Source: Pontibacillus halophilus JSM 076056 = DSM 19796 (GTDB lineage Bacteria; Bacillota; Bacilli; Bacillales; BH030062). Taken from it: DNA of 64,000 bases. Of the stretch, positions 25,273-33,594 are shown one piece after another. Positions within the stretch are counted from its first letter, which is position 1, and every line of letters begins with the position of its first letter. Below the pieces are notes generated by a model. That model saw nothing but the letters and a program-made list of their open reading frames with translations, did no database searches and was not told where the DNA came from. Where the stretch lies: assembly GCF_000425205.1 (NCBI RefSeq), contig NZ_AULI01000008.1, positions 124,001 to 188,000 of the forward strand, in the 5' to 3' direction. The translations under genes and the position numbers were made by a program.

Positions 25273-25824
25273 TTATTGTACATAGGGTGACGTATATTCC
25301 ATCCCATATTCCGAGGCAAGAGTTTGAAGCTTTGTCTCGTATTCAAGAAGCATCGTTTCAGCCTCCATGAACAACGCATCCGATTCATCAAGCAGTGCCT
25401 CTTCTTGATTGTTTACTGCTTGATACACCTTTGTTAATGCTTCAAATTGTTTTTCAGAGGCGCTCACGTAAGTTTGGTGAATGTTCTTCAACTCCTCTGC
25501 TTCTGGCTCTATCAGCTTCAGTCCATTAACCACTTTCTCATAACGAGGAAGCACTTCTGATTCCATCGTTGAAACTAATGTACCTGCTTGTACATTCGGA
25601 TCGCTTACAAGCTGATTGAACGTGTCAATGGCAACCTGTTCCTCCTGCTGGATTGCTACCAGATCTTCTTCTACGTATTGAACGAACTCCGTCTCAACAT
25701 CTGCTCCTCCACCCTGGCCAAACGCAGCCATCGTAGCAGAAGACATCGAAGTCGTATCCATCCCCGCTGTGAGCGAAGAAAACGCCATCCCTACTCCCAA
25801 TAACACACTCATCAACACATTCAT
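25273..25824 (-). CDS. Secreted or cell-surface helical hypothetical protein (183 aa)
   Basis: The N-terminus MNVLMSVLLGVGMAFSSLTAG looks like a weak signal sequence without a lipobox. The rest is glutamate-rich and predicted helical or coiled coil (EEDLVAIQQEEQVAIDTFNQL, ALLDESDALFMEAETMLLEYET). No family recognised. GGAGGGG precedes the ATG. It is followed by a shared terminator and preceded by a REP-like palindrome pair at 25915. Confidence 0.6.
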   Translation of the reverse strand: MNVLMSVLLGVGMAFSSLTAGMDTTSMSSATMAAFGQGGGADVETEFVQYVEEDLVAIQQEEQVAIDTFNQLVSDPNVQAGTLVSTMESEVLPRYEKVVNGLKLIEPEAEELKNIHQTYVSASEKQFEALTKVYQAVNNQEEALLDESDALFMEAETMLLEYETKLQTLASEYGMEYTSPYVQ

Positions 25825-25914
25825 ACCCTTAAGCCCCTCCTAAGAATCACGTAGTCTACTCAAGTACTCTCTTCCCCATCTGCAAGCCTTTGAACCTATT
25901 TTTTCCATATTTTC

Positions 25915-25990
25915 GGGACAGGGGGACAGGCTCATCGTCCCACTCCTTTAGGTTGAGGGGGGGGACATTGTACCTGTCCCTCCGTCCCAC
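25915..25990. repeat. REP-like inverted pair A (GGGACAG family)
   Basis: Left unit GGGACAGGGGGACAGG...CGTCCCA is followed after a spacer by an inverted unit (read in reverse: GTGGGACGGAGGGACAGG...TGTCCC). Each unit is a GGGACAGN head plus a hairpin with a GGGAC/GTCCC stem. The same unit occurs at 26864, 38246, 39404 and 42433. Confidence 0.85.
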
Positions 25991-26050
25991 GTTTCTATTA
26001 AATTCTTTGAGGGTACTAGCATTCGTAGACTATTGAAGGAGTGATGAGTA

Positions 26051-26860
26051 ATGGCACGATTAGAAGGTAAGGTCGCAATTGTAACTGGTGCGGCAACAGG
26101 CATTGGACAGGCTACTGCAGAGCTATTTGCAAAGGAAGGAGCTGTAGTAATCTGTGCGGATGTGGATGAAGAGAAAGTCAACAAGACCGTTCAATCGATA
26201 AAGGACGAAGGGGGCACAGCGGAGGCTCAATACTTAGATGTATCTAGTGAAGAAGTTGTGAAGGAATTCGCTGAAGAAGTAAAGAAAAAGCATGGTGCTG
26301 TTGATGTGTTATTTAACAACGCGGGTGTCGATGAGGAAGGTGGCAAAGTACACGAATATCCAATGGAATTGTTCGACAAGATTCTTTCCGTTGACTTGAG
26401 AGGGACATTCATGACAAGCAAATACATCATCCCACTGATGCTCGAACACGGTGGTTCTATTATTAACGTATCGTCCATGTCCGGACGCGCTGCAGATTTA
26501 GACCGTTCTGGCTATAATGCAGCTAAAGGTGGAATCATTAACTTAACGAAAGCGATGGCCATTGACTATGGGCGTCAAGGAATTCGAGCAAACTCGATTG
26601 CACCGGGGACAATTGAGACGCCACTTGTGGATAAGCTTGCTGGTTCTAAAGAAGAAGACGAAGGACAACAATTTCGAGAAGCGCAGGAATGGGTAACCCC
26701 AATGGGGCGTCTTGGACAACCTAATGAAATGGCTAAAGTAGCTCTCTTCCTAGCATCAGATGACAGTTCCTTCGTGACTGGAGAAGATATTCTAGCTGAC
26801 GGAGGCCTTCAAGCATATACCTGGCCAGGTAAAATGCTATTTGAAAAAGGCTGGAAGTAA
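26051..26860 (+). CDS. Short-chain dehydrogenase/reductase (SDR)
   Basis: Classical SDR of 269 residues: cofactor motif TGAATGIG (residues 13-20), NNAG near 91, catalytic Ser in INVSSMSG and YNAAK (Tyr/Lys) near 155-159, PGTIETPL after it. An acidic residue at the end of the second strand (CADVDEE) suggests NAD+ preference. Substrate unknown. The gene is enclosed by two REP-like pairs (25915-25990 and 26864-26919) and is not in an operon. A direct role in sulfoquinovose use next door cannot be excluded. Confidence 0.85.
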   Translation: MARLEGKVAIVTGAATGIGQATAELFAKEGAVVICADVDEEKVNKTVQSIKDEGGTAEAQYLDVSSEEVVKEFAEEVKKKHGAVDVLFNNAGVDEEGGKVHEYPMELFDKILSVDLRGTFMTSKYIIPLMLEHGGSIINVSSMSGRAADLDRSGYNAAKGGIINLTKAMAIDYGRQGIRANSIAPGTIETPLVDKLAGSKEEDEGQQFREAQEWVTPMGRLGQPNEMAKVALFLASDDSSFVTGEDILADGGLQAYTWPGKMLFEKGWK

Positions 26861-26863
26861 GTA

Positions 26864-26919
26864 GGACAGGGGGACAGGTTCGCTGTCCCAGAATGGGACG
26901 AGGAACCTGTCCCCCCTGT
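26864..26919. repeat. REP-like inverted pair B (GGGACAG family)
   Basis: GGACAGGGGGACAGGTTCGC-TGTCCCA and its inverted mate TGGGACGAGGAACCTGTCCC-CCCTGT are separated by 3 bases. It starts 4 bases after the SDR stop and ends 3 bases before the AEC transporter stop, so it may also terminate both genes. Confidence 0.85.
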
Positions 26920-26921
26920 AT

Positions 26922-27821
26922 CTACGACACAAAGTAGATCACAATAGGCATAGTAATGATACTTAGTACAGTTGTGGCGAATGTGGAAGTTGTGACAGTT
27001 TGAGGGGCTGTCTGAAATTGGATAGCGTACATCGTCGTATTTGCAGCTGTTGGTGTAGCTGCCATAATGATCATAATTTGCTTTGTGAGTAGATCAACAG
27101 GCATTGGCATTACAATCAATGCGGCAAGTAGCGGTGCTGCTACTAATTTCAAGACGAGCGCAATGGAAACTTTCATCCGGTCCACTGTATCCACCTTTAG
27201 TGTAGCAAGTTGCATCCCTAGTGTAAGCATAATAATAGGAATCGCGGCACTAGCTACAAGCTCAATGCCTCCCTTTAATTCTCCTAGTGGCAAGTGAAGA
27301 TAGTGAAATGCAATCCCTACAAGCGCTCCGTAAACCATCGGCATTTTACGCACCGCCCGTAACGCGGCACTGATTCCATCGCCGTCTTTCCCACCTTTGG
27401 CCGCATAGTACACCCCTAGCGTGCTCATGAGTAGTTGTTGAAGTACCATTAAGACAATCGCAGTTTCCATCCCAACAGAACCAAATAAAAACAGGATAAG
27501 CGGTGTTCCGTAGTTCCCGTTATTCGTGAAAGCTGACGATAGTACAAGACCGCAACGCTCTTCCTCCGTATAACGCCCAAACTTCGAAAGCACCGTCACG
27601 ATGAGTATAATCGAGGCACATAACCCGAGCATGTAAATCAGAATAAATACATAAGAAAACGTGATTGTCTCTTCGTAAAAGGTTTGAAAGACAAGGACAG
27701 GAACGAGTATATATAAAGCCAACTTTGAGAAAGGAGACGGATCAAAGTGGAGCAACTTCTGGGCGATAAATCCAAGACCAAATACAAAGAAAATTGGAAG
27801 CAAAACCGTTACAAATGACAT
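26922..27821 (-). CDS. AEC-family (auxin efflux carrier type) transporter; candidate sulfolactate exporter
   Basis: Membrane protein of 299 residues with about ten predicted helices in two halves. AFTNNGNYGTPLILFLFG (about 85-102) is the family's first discontinuous-helix motif, and ATPTAANTTMYAIQF in the second half is its mate. Bacterial AEC members include malate and malonate carriers (MdcF). It is the last gene of the sulfoquinovose cluster. Sulfolactate is a malate analogue and the expected end product, so export of sulfolactate is a reasoned inference. The start at 27821 has AAAGGAG 11 bases upstream. A hairpin lies between it and the dehydrogenase gene, so expression may depend on read-through. 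Confidence 0.8.
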   Translation of the reverse strand: MSFVTVLLPIFFVFGLGFIAQKLLHFDPSPFSKLALYILVPVLVFQTFYEETITFSYVFILIYMLGLCASIILIVTVLSKFGRYTEEERCGLVLSSAFTNNGNYGTPLILFLFGSVGMETAIVLMVLQQLLMSTLGVYYAAKGGKDGDGISAALRAVRKMPMVYGALVGIAFHYLHLPLGELKGGIELVASAAIPIIMLTLGMQLATLKVDTVDRMKVSIALVLKLVAAPLLAALIVMPMPVDLLTKQIMIIMAATPTAANTTMYAIQFQTAPQTVTTSTFATTVLSIITMPIVIYFVS

Positions 27822-27860
27822 GTTCTCACTGTCTCCTTTACCATTCTTCTCATAAAAGAA

Positions 27861-27881
27861 GAGGGCTTTCAGCAAGCCCTC
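27861..27881 (-). terminator. Hairpin between dehydrogenase and AEC transporter genes
   Basis: GAGGGCTT / AAGCCCTC with a 5-base loop; on the minus strand it is followed by TTCTTTT. It may cause partial termination inside the cluster. Confidence 0.7.
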
Positions 27882-27887
27882 ACCCAT

Positions 27888-29318
27888 TTACAAATTAAAT
27901 ACAACAATCTTCTCTTCTGTCATTTCTTCAATGGCATAACGAGGTCCTTCCTTCCCATGCCCGCTTTTCTTCACCCCACCGTAAGGCATATGGTCTACAC
28001 GGTATCCTGAAGTGTCGTTCACAATTAATCCGCCCACTTCAATCTCCTCCATTGCCTTCATGGCGAATGCTAAATTATTAGTGAATAGTCCAGCTTGCAA
28101 GCCATATTCCGAGTCGTTCACTTTAGCAATGACTTCCTCTTCTGTTTCATAAGGAGCGATGGCTACGACAGGACCAAAGACTTCCTGACGACAAACTTTC
28201 ATGTCGTCATGCACATTTGTGAGAACTGTCGGATGGTAGAAGACACCTTCACGTTTGCCACCTGTCTCTACAGTCGCACCTTGTTCTACTGCTTCCTTCA
28301 CCCATGCTTCTACACGTTCTGCCTCAGATTCTGCAATCATTGGCCCCATATTTGTAGATGGGTCTCTTGGATCTCCGAGTTTAATTTCCTTCGTGTACGC
28401 TTTCACCTTGTCAACAAATGAGCTGTATACATCCCGATGAACATAGACTCGTTGTACAGAGATGCACACCTGTCCTGCATTATTGAAACTTTTCTGCGCG
28501 ACTTGCTTAGCAGCTTCCTCAACATCTGCATCATTGTGAACGATTGTGGCTGAATTGTTCCCAAGCTCCAGCGCGACCTTTCGAAGTCCAACCTGCTCCC
28601 GAATGAGTTGGCCGACTCGCGGGCTACCAGTAAAGGTGTACATGTCAATCTCTTCGTTCGCTGTTAGTAGCGGACCAACCACGTCGCCTTTGCCTGTTAA
28701 CACGTTCAGGCGACCTTTAGGAAGACCAGCCTGTTCAAATAGTTCTGTGAGCAAGAGTGCGCAAAGCGGAGTTTTCTCATCAGGCTTCAACACCACACTA
28801 TTTCCTGCTGCAATGGCTGGCCCAATCTTATGACAGACAAGATTCAATGGCACGTTGAAGGGTGTAATGGCCGCCACAACACCAACTGGATATCGCTTCG
28901 TAAAGGAGTGACGATTCTCAGAACCTGGTGCAGATTCAACCGGAATCCCTTCTCCGTGAATTCGCTTCGCTTCTTCTGCAGAAATCTCTAGCGTCAAGGC
29001 AGCGCGACCAACCTCTCCCCTCGCTTCTGCAATCGGCTTCCCTACTTCATCTGCAATCGTTGTGGCAAACTCCTCGTTCCGTTCGCGAAGGAGTTTGGCA
29101 ACTTTAGACAAGACCTCGTACCGTTCATATGGTGAAAACGGTACCCTTAATGCTTCCTTACCTGCACCGACAGCACGAATTACGTGTTCTTCTGAGGCTA
29201 CAGCTGTTTCTCCGACTAAACTTTGTGTGTATTTGTTATAAACTTTTTCTGTCTCATCAGTGGCTGTCCATTCCCCACCAACATACAATCCGAACCGCGT
29301 TTCCGTTACACTATTCAT
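27888..29318 (-). CDS. slaB: Aldehyde dehydrogenase, probable 3-sulfolactaldehyde dehydrogenase
   Basis: ALDH of 476 residues: PFNVPLNL, catalytic Glu in KVALELGNN (about 246-254), catalytic Cys in NNAGQVCISVQRVYVH (about 285), and EVFGPVV. The family oxidises aldehydes with NAD(P)+. Between an aldolase and a transporter in a cluster headed by a sulfoquinovosidase, the natural substrate is 3-sulfolactaldehyde, giving sulfolactate. No sulfolactaldehyde reductase is present, so oxidation is the expected exit. AAAGGGG lies 8 bases before the ATG. General lactaldehyde activity is the alternative. Confidence 0.85.
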   Translation of the reverse strand: MNSVTETRFGLYVGGEWTATDETEKVYNKYTQSLVGETAVASEEHVIRAVGAGKEALRVPFSPYERYEVLSKVAKLLRERNEEFATTIADEVGKPIAEARGEVGRAALTLEISAEEAKRIHGEGIPVESAPGSENRHSFTKRYPVGVVAAITPFNVPLNLVCHKIGPAIAAGNSVVLKPDEKTPLCALLLTELFEQAGLPKGRLNVLTGKGDVVGPLLTANEEIDMYTFTGSPRVGQLIREQVGLRKVALELGNNSATIVHNDADVEEAAKQVAQKSFNNAGQVCISVQRVYVHRDVYSSFVDKVKAYTKEIKLGDPRDPSTNMGPMIAESEAERVEAWVKEAVEQGATVETGGKREGVFYHPTVLTNVHDDMKVCRQEVFGPVVAIAPYETEEEVIAKVNDSEYGLQAGLFTNNLAFAMKAMEEIEVGGLIVNDTSGYRVDHMPYGGVKKSGHGKEGPRYAIEEMTEEKIVVFNL

Positions 29319-29338
29319 CCGAACATCCCCTTTATTCG

Positions 29339-30235
29339 TTATAACGTTACGACCTTTTCGCGTGTAGTAACTACAAGTTCTTCGGCTTTTCCAGCGCTAC
29401 CAAATACATCGATCTTCTCCATAACCTTTTGCTTCATCACTTCTTTGCCTGCTCCAAGTGAATTCGCTAATACGATATCTGTCGGATTGCTTGCCATGTA
29501 CTGTTGTAAGCCATATGTGTACGCCTGACGCAACTCAGTATCTACATTAATCTTACTTACACCGAGCTGTATGGCACGCTGCACCTGCTCGTCCGGAACA
29601 TCAGAGCCGCCGTGAAGAACAATCGGGCGTTGCACGGCTGCTGCGATTTCTTCAAGACGGTCAAAGCGAAGATTCGGCGTTTCTTTATAAATACCGTGTG
29701 CTGTTCCAATCGAAACCGCTAAGTAGTCGACATCCGTCGCAGTAACGAACTCCACCGCCTCAGCTGTCGTCGTAATGAGCGCATCTTTCTCATCAACGGT
29801 AATGTCGTCTTCTGTTCCACCAATCTTTCCAATTTCACCTTCACTTCCTATGCCTAGCGCACGGGCTGCTTTCACGACATGGTCTGTAATGGTTGCGTTC
29901 TCTTCGAACGTACGGGCAGAACCGTCAAACATGACCGACTGGAATCCAAGCTGAATCGCTTCCATTGTTTGTTCAAATTGACGACTGTGATCCAAATGAA
30001 TGGCAATCGGAACCGTTGCATTCTCAGCGAAACTATCCACCATCGCCTTCATCTGTCTTAATCCAAGCGTTTGGATCACCTTTTGTCCAATTTGAATCAT
30101 AATTGGTGCACGCTTCTCCTCCGCCGCTTCAATAATGGCAGCGATTGTCTCTGCATTGTGTGCACTAAACGCCCCTACCCCGTACTGATGTTGTCGAGCA
30201 TGTTCAAGCATCGTTTTCCCATCGAGAAATGCCAT
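29339..30235 (-). CDS. sqiA: Class II (Zn-dependent) aldolase, probable 6-deoxy-6-sulfofructose-1-phosphate aldolase
   Basis: Class II fructose-bisphosphate/tagatose-bisphosphate aldolase-type protein of 298 residues. Metal ligands and active site are visible: AIHLDHS (about 77-83), GEIGKIGGTED, SIGTAHGIYK (about 176-185) and VLHGGSDVPDEQVQRAI (about 207). KINVDTELR binds substrate phosphate in the family. Here it should split sulfofructose 1-phosphate into dihydroxyacetone phosphate and sulfolactaldehyde. It is not homologous to the class I-type YihT of E. coli, a hallmark of the sulfo-EMP2 route. Confidence 0.88.
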   Translation of the reverse strand: MAFLDGKTMLEHARQHQYGVGAFSAHNAETIAAIIEAAEEKRAPIMIQIGQKVIQTLGLRQMKAMVDSFAENATVPIAIHLDHSRQFEQTMEAIQLGFQSVMFDGSARTFEENATITDHVVKAARALGIGSEGEIGKIGGTEDDITVDEKDALITTTAEAVEFVTATDVDYLAVSIGTAHGIYKETPNLRFDRLEEIAAAVQRPIVLHGGSDVPDEQVQRAIQLGVSKINVDTELRQAYTYGLQQYMASNPTDIVLANSLGAGKEVMKQKVMEKIDVFGSAGKAEELVVTTREKVVTL

Positions 30236-30258
30236 GTGAATCTCTCCCCCATTTAGAT

Positions 30259-30990
30259 TTACCGCTTCAGTTCTATGCTGTAGTGGTACTGATCATTTCG
30301 GTACTTCGTCTTTGTATACTCAATTGGTTCTCCGTTCACCCCAAGACTTAGCCGCGTCATTTCAAGCAAGGCTTCCCCAGCACGAATCCCTAATAAGTCG
30401 GCTTCTTGAATCGTTGCATTAATAGCCGAAATCTTCTCACTAGCTCGATTTAAGTACACATTGTATTTCTCCAGAATTTCATAGTAGCGCGCTTCATTTA
30501 AGTCAAATTCCATAAGGATGTTCCCAATGGATTGCGGCCAGCACGTTCGTTCAAGTGCAACCGGAACATCATCTGCGAAACGGATTCGCTCAACGAGTAA
30601 GATTGGTTCGTTCTCCTCTACATTTAACATGGAACGTTCATGGTGTAGGTCTGTTTTAAATTCTGCACGAATGAATTGACTTCGAGGTGTCTGCCCTTTC
30701 TCAAGTACTTCTTCTGCAAACCCCTTCAACTGACCCAAGTTCCCGATAAGCTTTCGAGGTTTGACAATCGTACCTCGTCCTTGTTTCTTCTCAAGCAAGC
30801 CTTCTTGGACAAGCAGTGAAATCGCTTGACGGATAGTCGTTCGACTAACATCAAATTCTTTCATAAGCGCCTGCTCTGTCGGGATTAGCTTATCCGCTCC
30901 CCATTCTCCATTCTGGATGCGTTGAATGAATACGTCTTTCAGCTGAATGTATAGGGCAACCTCTTTATTTGGATCAATTAATTTTCTCAT
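30259..30990 (-). CDS. GntR-family (HutC/UTRA) transcriptional regulator of the sulfoquinovose cluster
   Basis: Protein of 243 residues. The N-terminal GntR winged helix is LIPTEQALMKEFDVSRTTIRQAISLLVQEGLLEKKQGRGTIV (about 36-77). The C-terminal UTRA ligand domain spans about 95-240, with ILLVERIRFADDVPVALERT and PIEYTKTKYR. UTRA domains sense sugars or sugar phosphates, so a pathway intermediate is the likely inducer. Its start overlaps the kinase gene by 17 bases. A candidate operator is the inverted repeat at 33549-33580. Confidence 0.9.
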   Translation of the reverse strand: MRKLIDPNKEVALYIQLKDVFIQRIQNGEWGADKLIPTEQALMKEFDVSRTTIRQAISLLVQEGLLEKKQGRGTIVKPRKLIGNLGQLKGFAEEVLEKGQTPRSQFIRAEFKTDLHHERSMLNVEENEPILLVERIRFADDVPVALERTCWPQSIGNILMEFDLNEARYYEILEKYNVYLNRASEKISAINATIQEADLLGIRAGEALLEMTRLSLGVNGEPIEYTKTKYRNDQYHYSIELKR

Positions 30991-32146
30991 GGTTGTAAAC
31001 TCTCCTTTGGCTTAACGGCGGGTAGCTTGGCGTCCCACCTCCTAGGAGAGGACGTAACCAAGCATAGTAGGACTCAGGGTTCTCTATAAATTGAGAAGGT
31101 AAACCTCGTTCGCCTTCATGAATCACATCTTCAAGCTTAACGGGTTTCAGCTTCATTTCATAGTCATCCATCTGCTCCCTCACAAAGGAAACCATAATAT
31201 GATCGGCACCTTCTTTCGCCCATTCTCCACCGACACGCCCTACTTCATAGGCTTCCATTTGGTCTTGTGTCGACACTTCTTGGCTTCCTGCACGCTGATT
31301 CATGCCAAGTAGCTCGGAACGAACGGACAATTGCAACTCTTCTTTTAGAAAGGCTTCGATTTCTTCTGAGATTCCTCCAAGTACGGCACGCCCATGGACG
31401 ACGGCTCGCTCAATCTGCTCTCCGTCCTCCCACTTCACCCCTTCGCTGACGACTACAACTGCGTATCCGTAGTCACGAATGGCTGCTTTCACCACACGTA
31501 GAAGTTCTTTACGATCAAGCTTTTGTTCAGGGACGGCGATGAAATGGGGGCCTTCTTCTGGATGCTCCTTGTATACCCCAGATGCTGCTGCTAGCCAGCC
31601 AGCATTCCTCCCCATCGTCTCCAACACGCGAATTTGTTCGAAATTCTTCATCGCATGTAAATCTCGAGAAGCATCCTTTACGTATTGGGCAACGTAATGC
31701 GCCGCACTTCCAAAGCCAGGAGCATGATCGGTAGACCCTAAATCATTGTCGACTGTTTTCGGAAGGCCAATTACGGTTAACTCCATACCTTGCTGAATCG
31801 CTTCTTGCTTCACTTTCAACAAGGCTTCCATCGTTCCATTCCCACCAATGAAAAAGAGTGTGTCCGCGCCCTGCTTCTTAAGATTTGTCACCGCTTGTGT
31901 AATAGCTTCATCCGTGAACGCGTAGCGACCAGAACCGAGACACGCACCTGGGACGTGGCGATGACTCGTGACCCATTGGATGGTGGCTTCATCTCCAGTT
32001 AAAAAGTGTTCGTTGACGAGCCCTTCATATCCATTCTGAACAAACAATACCTCACACTCATCCTGCACCGTTTCGACAAGGCCGACAAGCGTCGCATTAA
32101 TAACCGCAGTCGGACCTCCCGCCTGACCAATGGCCACCTTCTTCAT
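30974..32146 (-). CDS. sqiK: PfkA-family kinase, probable 6-deoxy-6-sulfofructose kinase
   Basis: Phosphofructokinase-fold protein of 390 residues with GQAGGPTAVINA (residues 7-18), FIGGNGTMEAL (about 98), PKTVDNDL (about 129), LETMGRNAGW and AVPEQK. The Gly after GGN corresponds to ATP-type enzymes rather than the Asp of pyrophosphate-dependent ones. The usual GGDG reads GGNG. The phosphate-site segment reads LGMNQRAGSQ instead of LGHIQRGGSP. These changes fit a substrate with a sulfonate instead of a 6-phosphate. It lies between isomerase and aldolase genes. Confidence 0.85.
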   Translation of the reverse strand: MKKVAIGQAGGPTAVINATLVGLVETVQDECEVLFVQNGYEGLVNEHFLTGDEATIQWVTSHRHVPGACLGSGRYAFTDEAITQAVTNLKKQGADTLFFIGGNGTMEALLKVKQEAIQQGMELTVIGLPKTVDNDLGSTDHAPGFGSAAHYVAQYVKDASRDLHAMKNFEQIRVLETMGRNAGWLAAASGVYKEHPEEGPHFIAVPEQKLDRKELLRVVKAAIRDYGYAVVVVSEGVKWEDGEQIERAVVHGRAVLGGISEEIEAFLKEELQLSVRSELLGMNQRAGSQEVSTQDQMEAYEVGRVGGEWAKEGADHIMVSFVREQMDDYEMKLKPVKLEDVIHEGERGLPSQFIENPESYYAWLRPLLGGGTPSYPPLSQRRVYNHEKIN

Positions 32147-32164
32147 TTGTATCCCCCTATACTG

Positions 32165-33505
32165 TTATGCCGTATAGACGATCGTTTCTAGACCCAGTTG
32201 ACGCCCAAGCTCAATCAGCTCATCGGCAACATCAGCATATACGAGCGCGTAGTGTGGCTCGAAACCATCTTCCATAAGGCCATACAGCGTTTCATTAATA
32301 TCTGTTTCTAATTGCACTTCAACGGAAGTCCCGTTAAATCGCTTCGGCGTATCCAATGCATTGCCTCGCATCACAAGCAGTCGATATCCATCTGGTGTAT
32401 ATCCGACGCGGAACATCGTAACTTGACCTGGCTTTAATCCAAACTCCATCGTAAAGCCTAGCTTCCTGTTTGGATGAACCCCTGGCTTTGCGCCTTGTTC
32501 TGGATGTGCAAGAGAATACGCCCCAGCACCACAATGCCAGAATACGACTGAATTGCTCGCTTCATTGACGTGTACCATATCCCCTAGATACGGAGCGAGT
32601 CCTCCACTCATTTGCTGCAGAATAAACATGGATACAGAGCCGTGGATATCTGCTTCACACGAGGAAACAATGCCATCTTCTGTGAATTGTGAAAGCGTTG
32701 AGCAGGCTGCTGCACCTAACTCATTAAAGAATTCAGGCCAGCAACGAATGGCTAGAGCTGTTAGCTGCTCGTTTTCAATGACGGACTCCATGAATGTCGT
32801 AAACTGTGCAAATCTGTGGACAGTCTCATCTGTTCGATTCAAGCCAATCACTTGTTGCTCAGCACGCGTAATCGCATGTTCATATTCCTCTTCAGTCAAC
32901 TTCTTAGATTGAGTAAATGCATGCTCAAGATCTACATCCTTCACTTCAACCCCAAGCTGTTCTTTCAATAACTCTACGTCCGTTCCTGAGAAGAAGAAGC
33001 CTGGAGGGTGTTCCCCAATCACACCAATTCGAAGCTGCTTCAGTTCTTCCATGACACCCCGAACTTTAAGCTGAACCTCAATTTTCTTCTTCACTTGTGC
33101 TTCTTCTGGATTTCCGAACAAAAATGTATATGGATGTTTCGCGCATTTCAGAACATGGCTTGTACTATTTCCGCCTGTTAATGAGTTCAGTCGAAGTCGA
33201 CCGTTGATGCTAGGCTCACGTATCGACCAAACGATTACAGGCGCCTCTATTTCTCTGATAAGCGTTTCAACAAACTCTCCATCTGCAAACGTGACACTTT
33301 GGTAAATCGTCGTAATGATTTCATCTTTTTGAACCGCTTTCAGAAAATGTTTCAAGTCGTCTGGAGAGGTTAGAATACCGTCCGGCTCAATGACATTCAC
33401 ATCGAGGCTGTTCAGTACCTCTGAACTTTTTTGACGTTGTACTTCCCCTGCTTCAAGATCGAACGTCTTGCGTCCGATTGGTACGTATAATATGGAATAA
33501 CTCAT
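32165..33505 (-). CDS. sqvD: L-fucose/L-arabinose isomerase-fold protein, probable sulfoquinovose isomerase
   Basis: Protein of 446 residues. The C-terminal half has the metal-site pattern CEADIHGS (Glu284, Asp286) and VFWHCGAG (His324) shared with fucose and arabinose isomerases. The first half is a Rossmann-like region. It would interconvert sulfoquinovose and 6-deoxy-6-sulfofructose with a divalent metal, unlike E. coli YihS, which is of the AGE/mannose-isomerase fold. The assignment rests on motifs plus cluster context. It starts a sub-cluster with its own promoter at 33539-33566. Confidence 0.86.
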   Translation of the reverse strand: MSYSILYVPIGRKTFDLEAGEVQRQKSSEVLNSLDVNVIEPDGILTSPDDLKHFLKAVQKDEIITTIYQSVTFADGEFVETLIREIEAPVIVWSIREPSINGRLRLNSLTGGNSTSHVLKCAKHPYTFLFGNPEEAQVKKKIEVQLKVRGVMEELKQLRIGVIGEHPPGFFFSGTDVELLKEQLGVEVKDVDLEHAFTQSKKLTEEEYEHAITRAEQQVIGLNRTDETVHRFAQFTTFMESVIENEQLTALAIRCWPEFFNELGAAACSTLSQFTEDGIVSSCEADIHGSVSMFILQQMSGGLAPYLGDMVHVNEASNSVVFWHCGAGAYSLAHPEQGAKPGVHPNRKLGFTMEFGLKPGQVTMFRVGYTPDGYRLLVMRGNALDTPKRFNGTSVEVQLETDINETLYGLMEDGFEPHYALVYADVADELIELGRQLGLETIVYTA

Positions 33506-33538
33506 TCCTTCTCCCCACCCTTTTGCTGTATTACTTTT

Positions 33539-33580
33539 ACTATAACATAGGTCACTACCTTTTCAAATAGATAGTGACCT
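33539..33580 (-). promoter_or_regulatory. Internal promoter with 11-base inverted repeat (candidate GntR operator)
   Basis: On the minus strand TTGAAA (33561-33566) and TATAGT (33539-33544) are spaced 16 bases. AGGTCACTATC and GGTAGTGACCT (33570-33580 and 33549-33559) form an inverted repeat, 10 of 11 matching. Its centre contains the -35 and its inner arm covers the spacer. No T run follows, so it is not an intrinsic terminator. The GntR-type regulator of the cluster is the obvious candidate ligand. Confidence 0.65.
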
Positions 33581-33594
33581 TTAATTTGTATTTT

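Noticed and set aside
26051-26860. SDR as sulfoquinovose dehydrogenase of the sulfo-ED route
   Set aside because: No lactonase, dehydratase or KDSG aldolase genes accompany it, and it is on the opposite strand outside the cluster.
30974-32146. Glycolytic 6-phosphofructokinase
   Set aside because: Cluster context and the altered GGNG and LGMNQRAGSQ motifs argue for sulfofructose as substrate.
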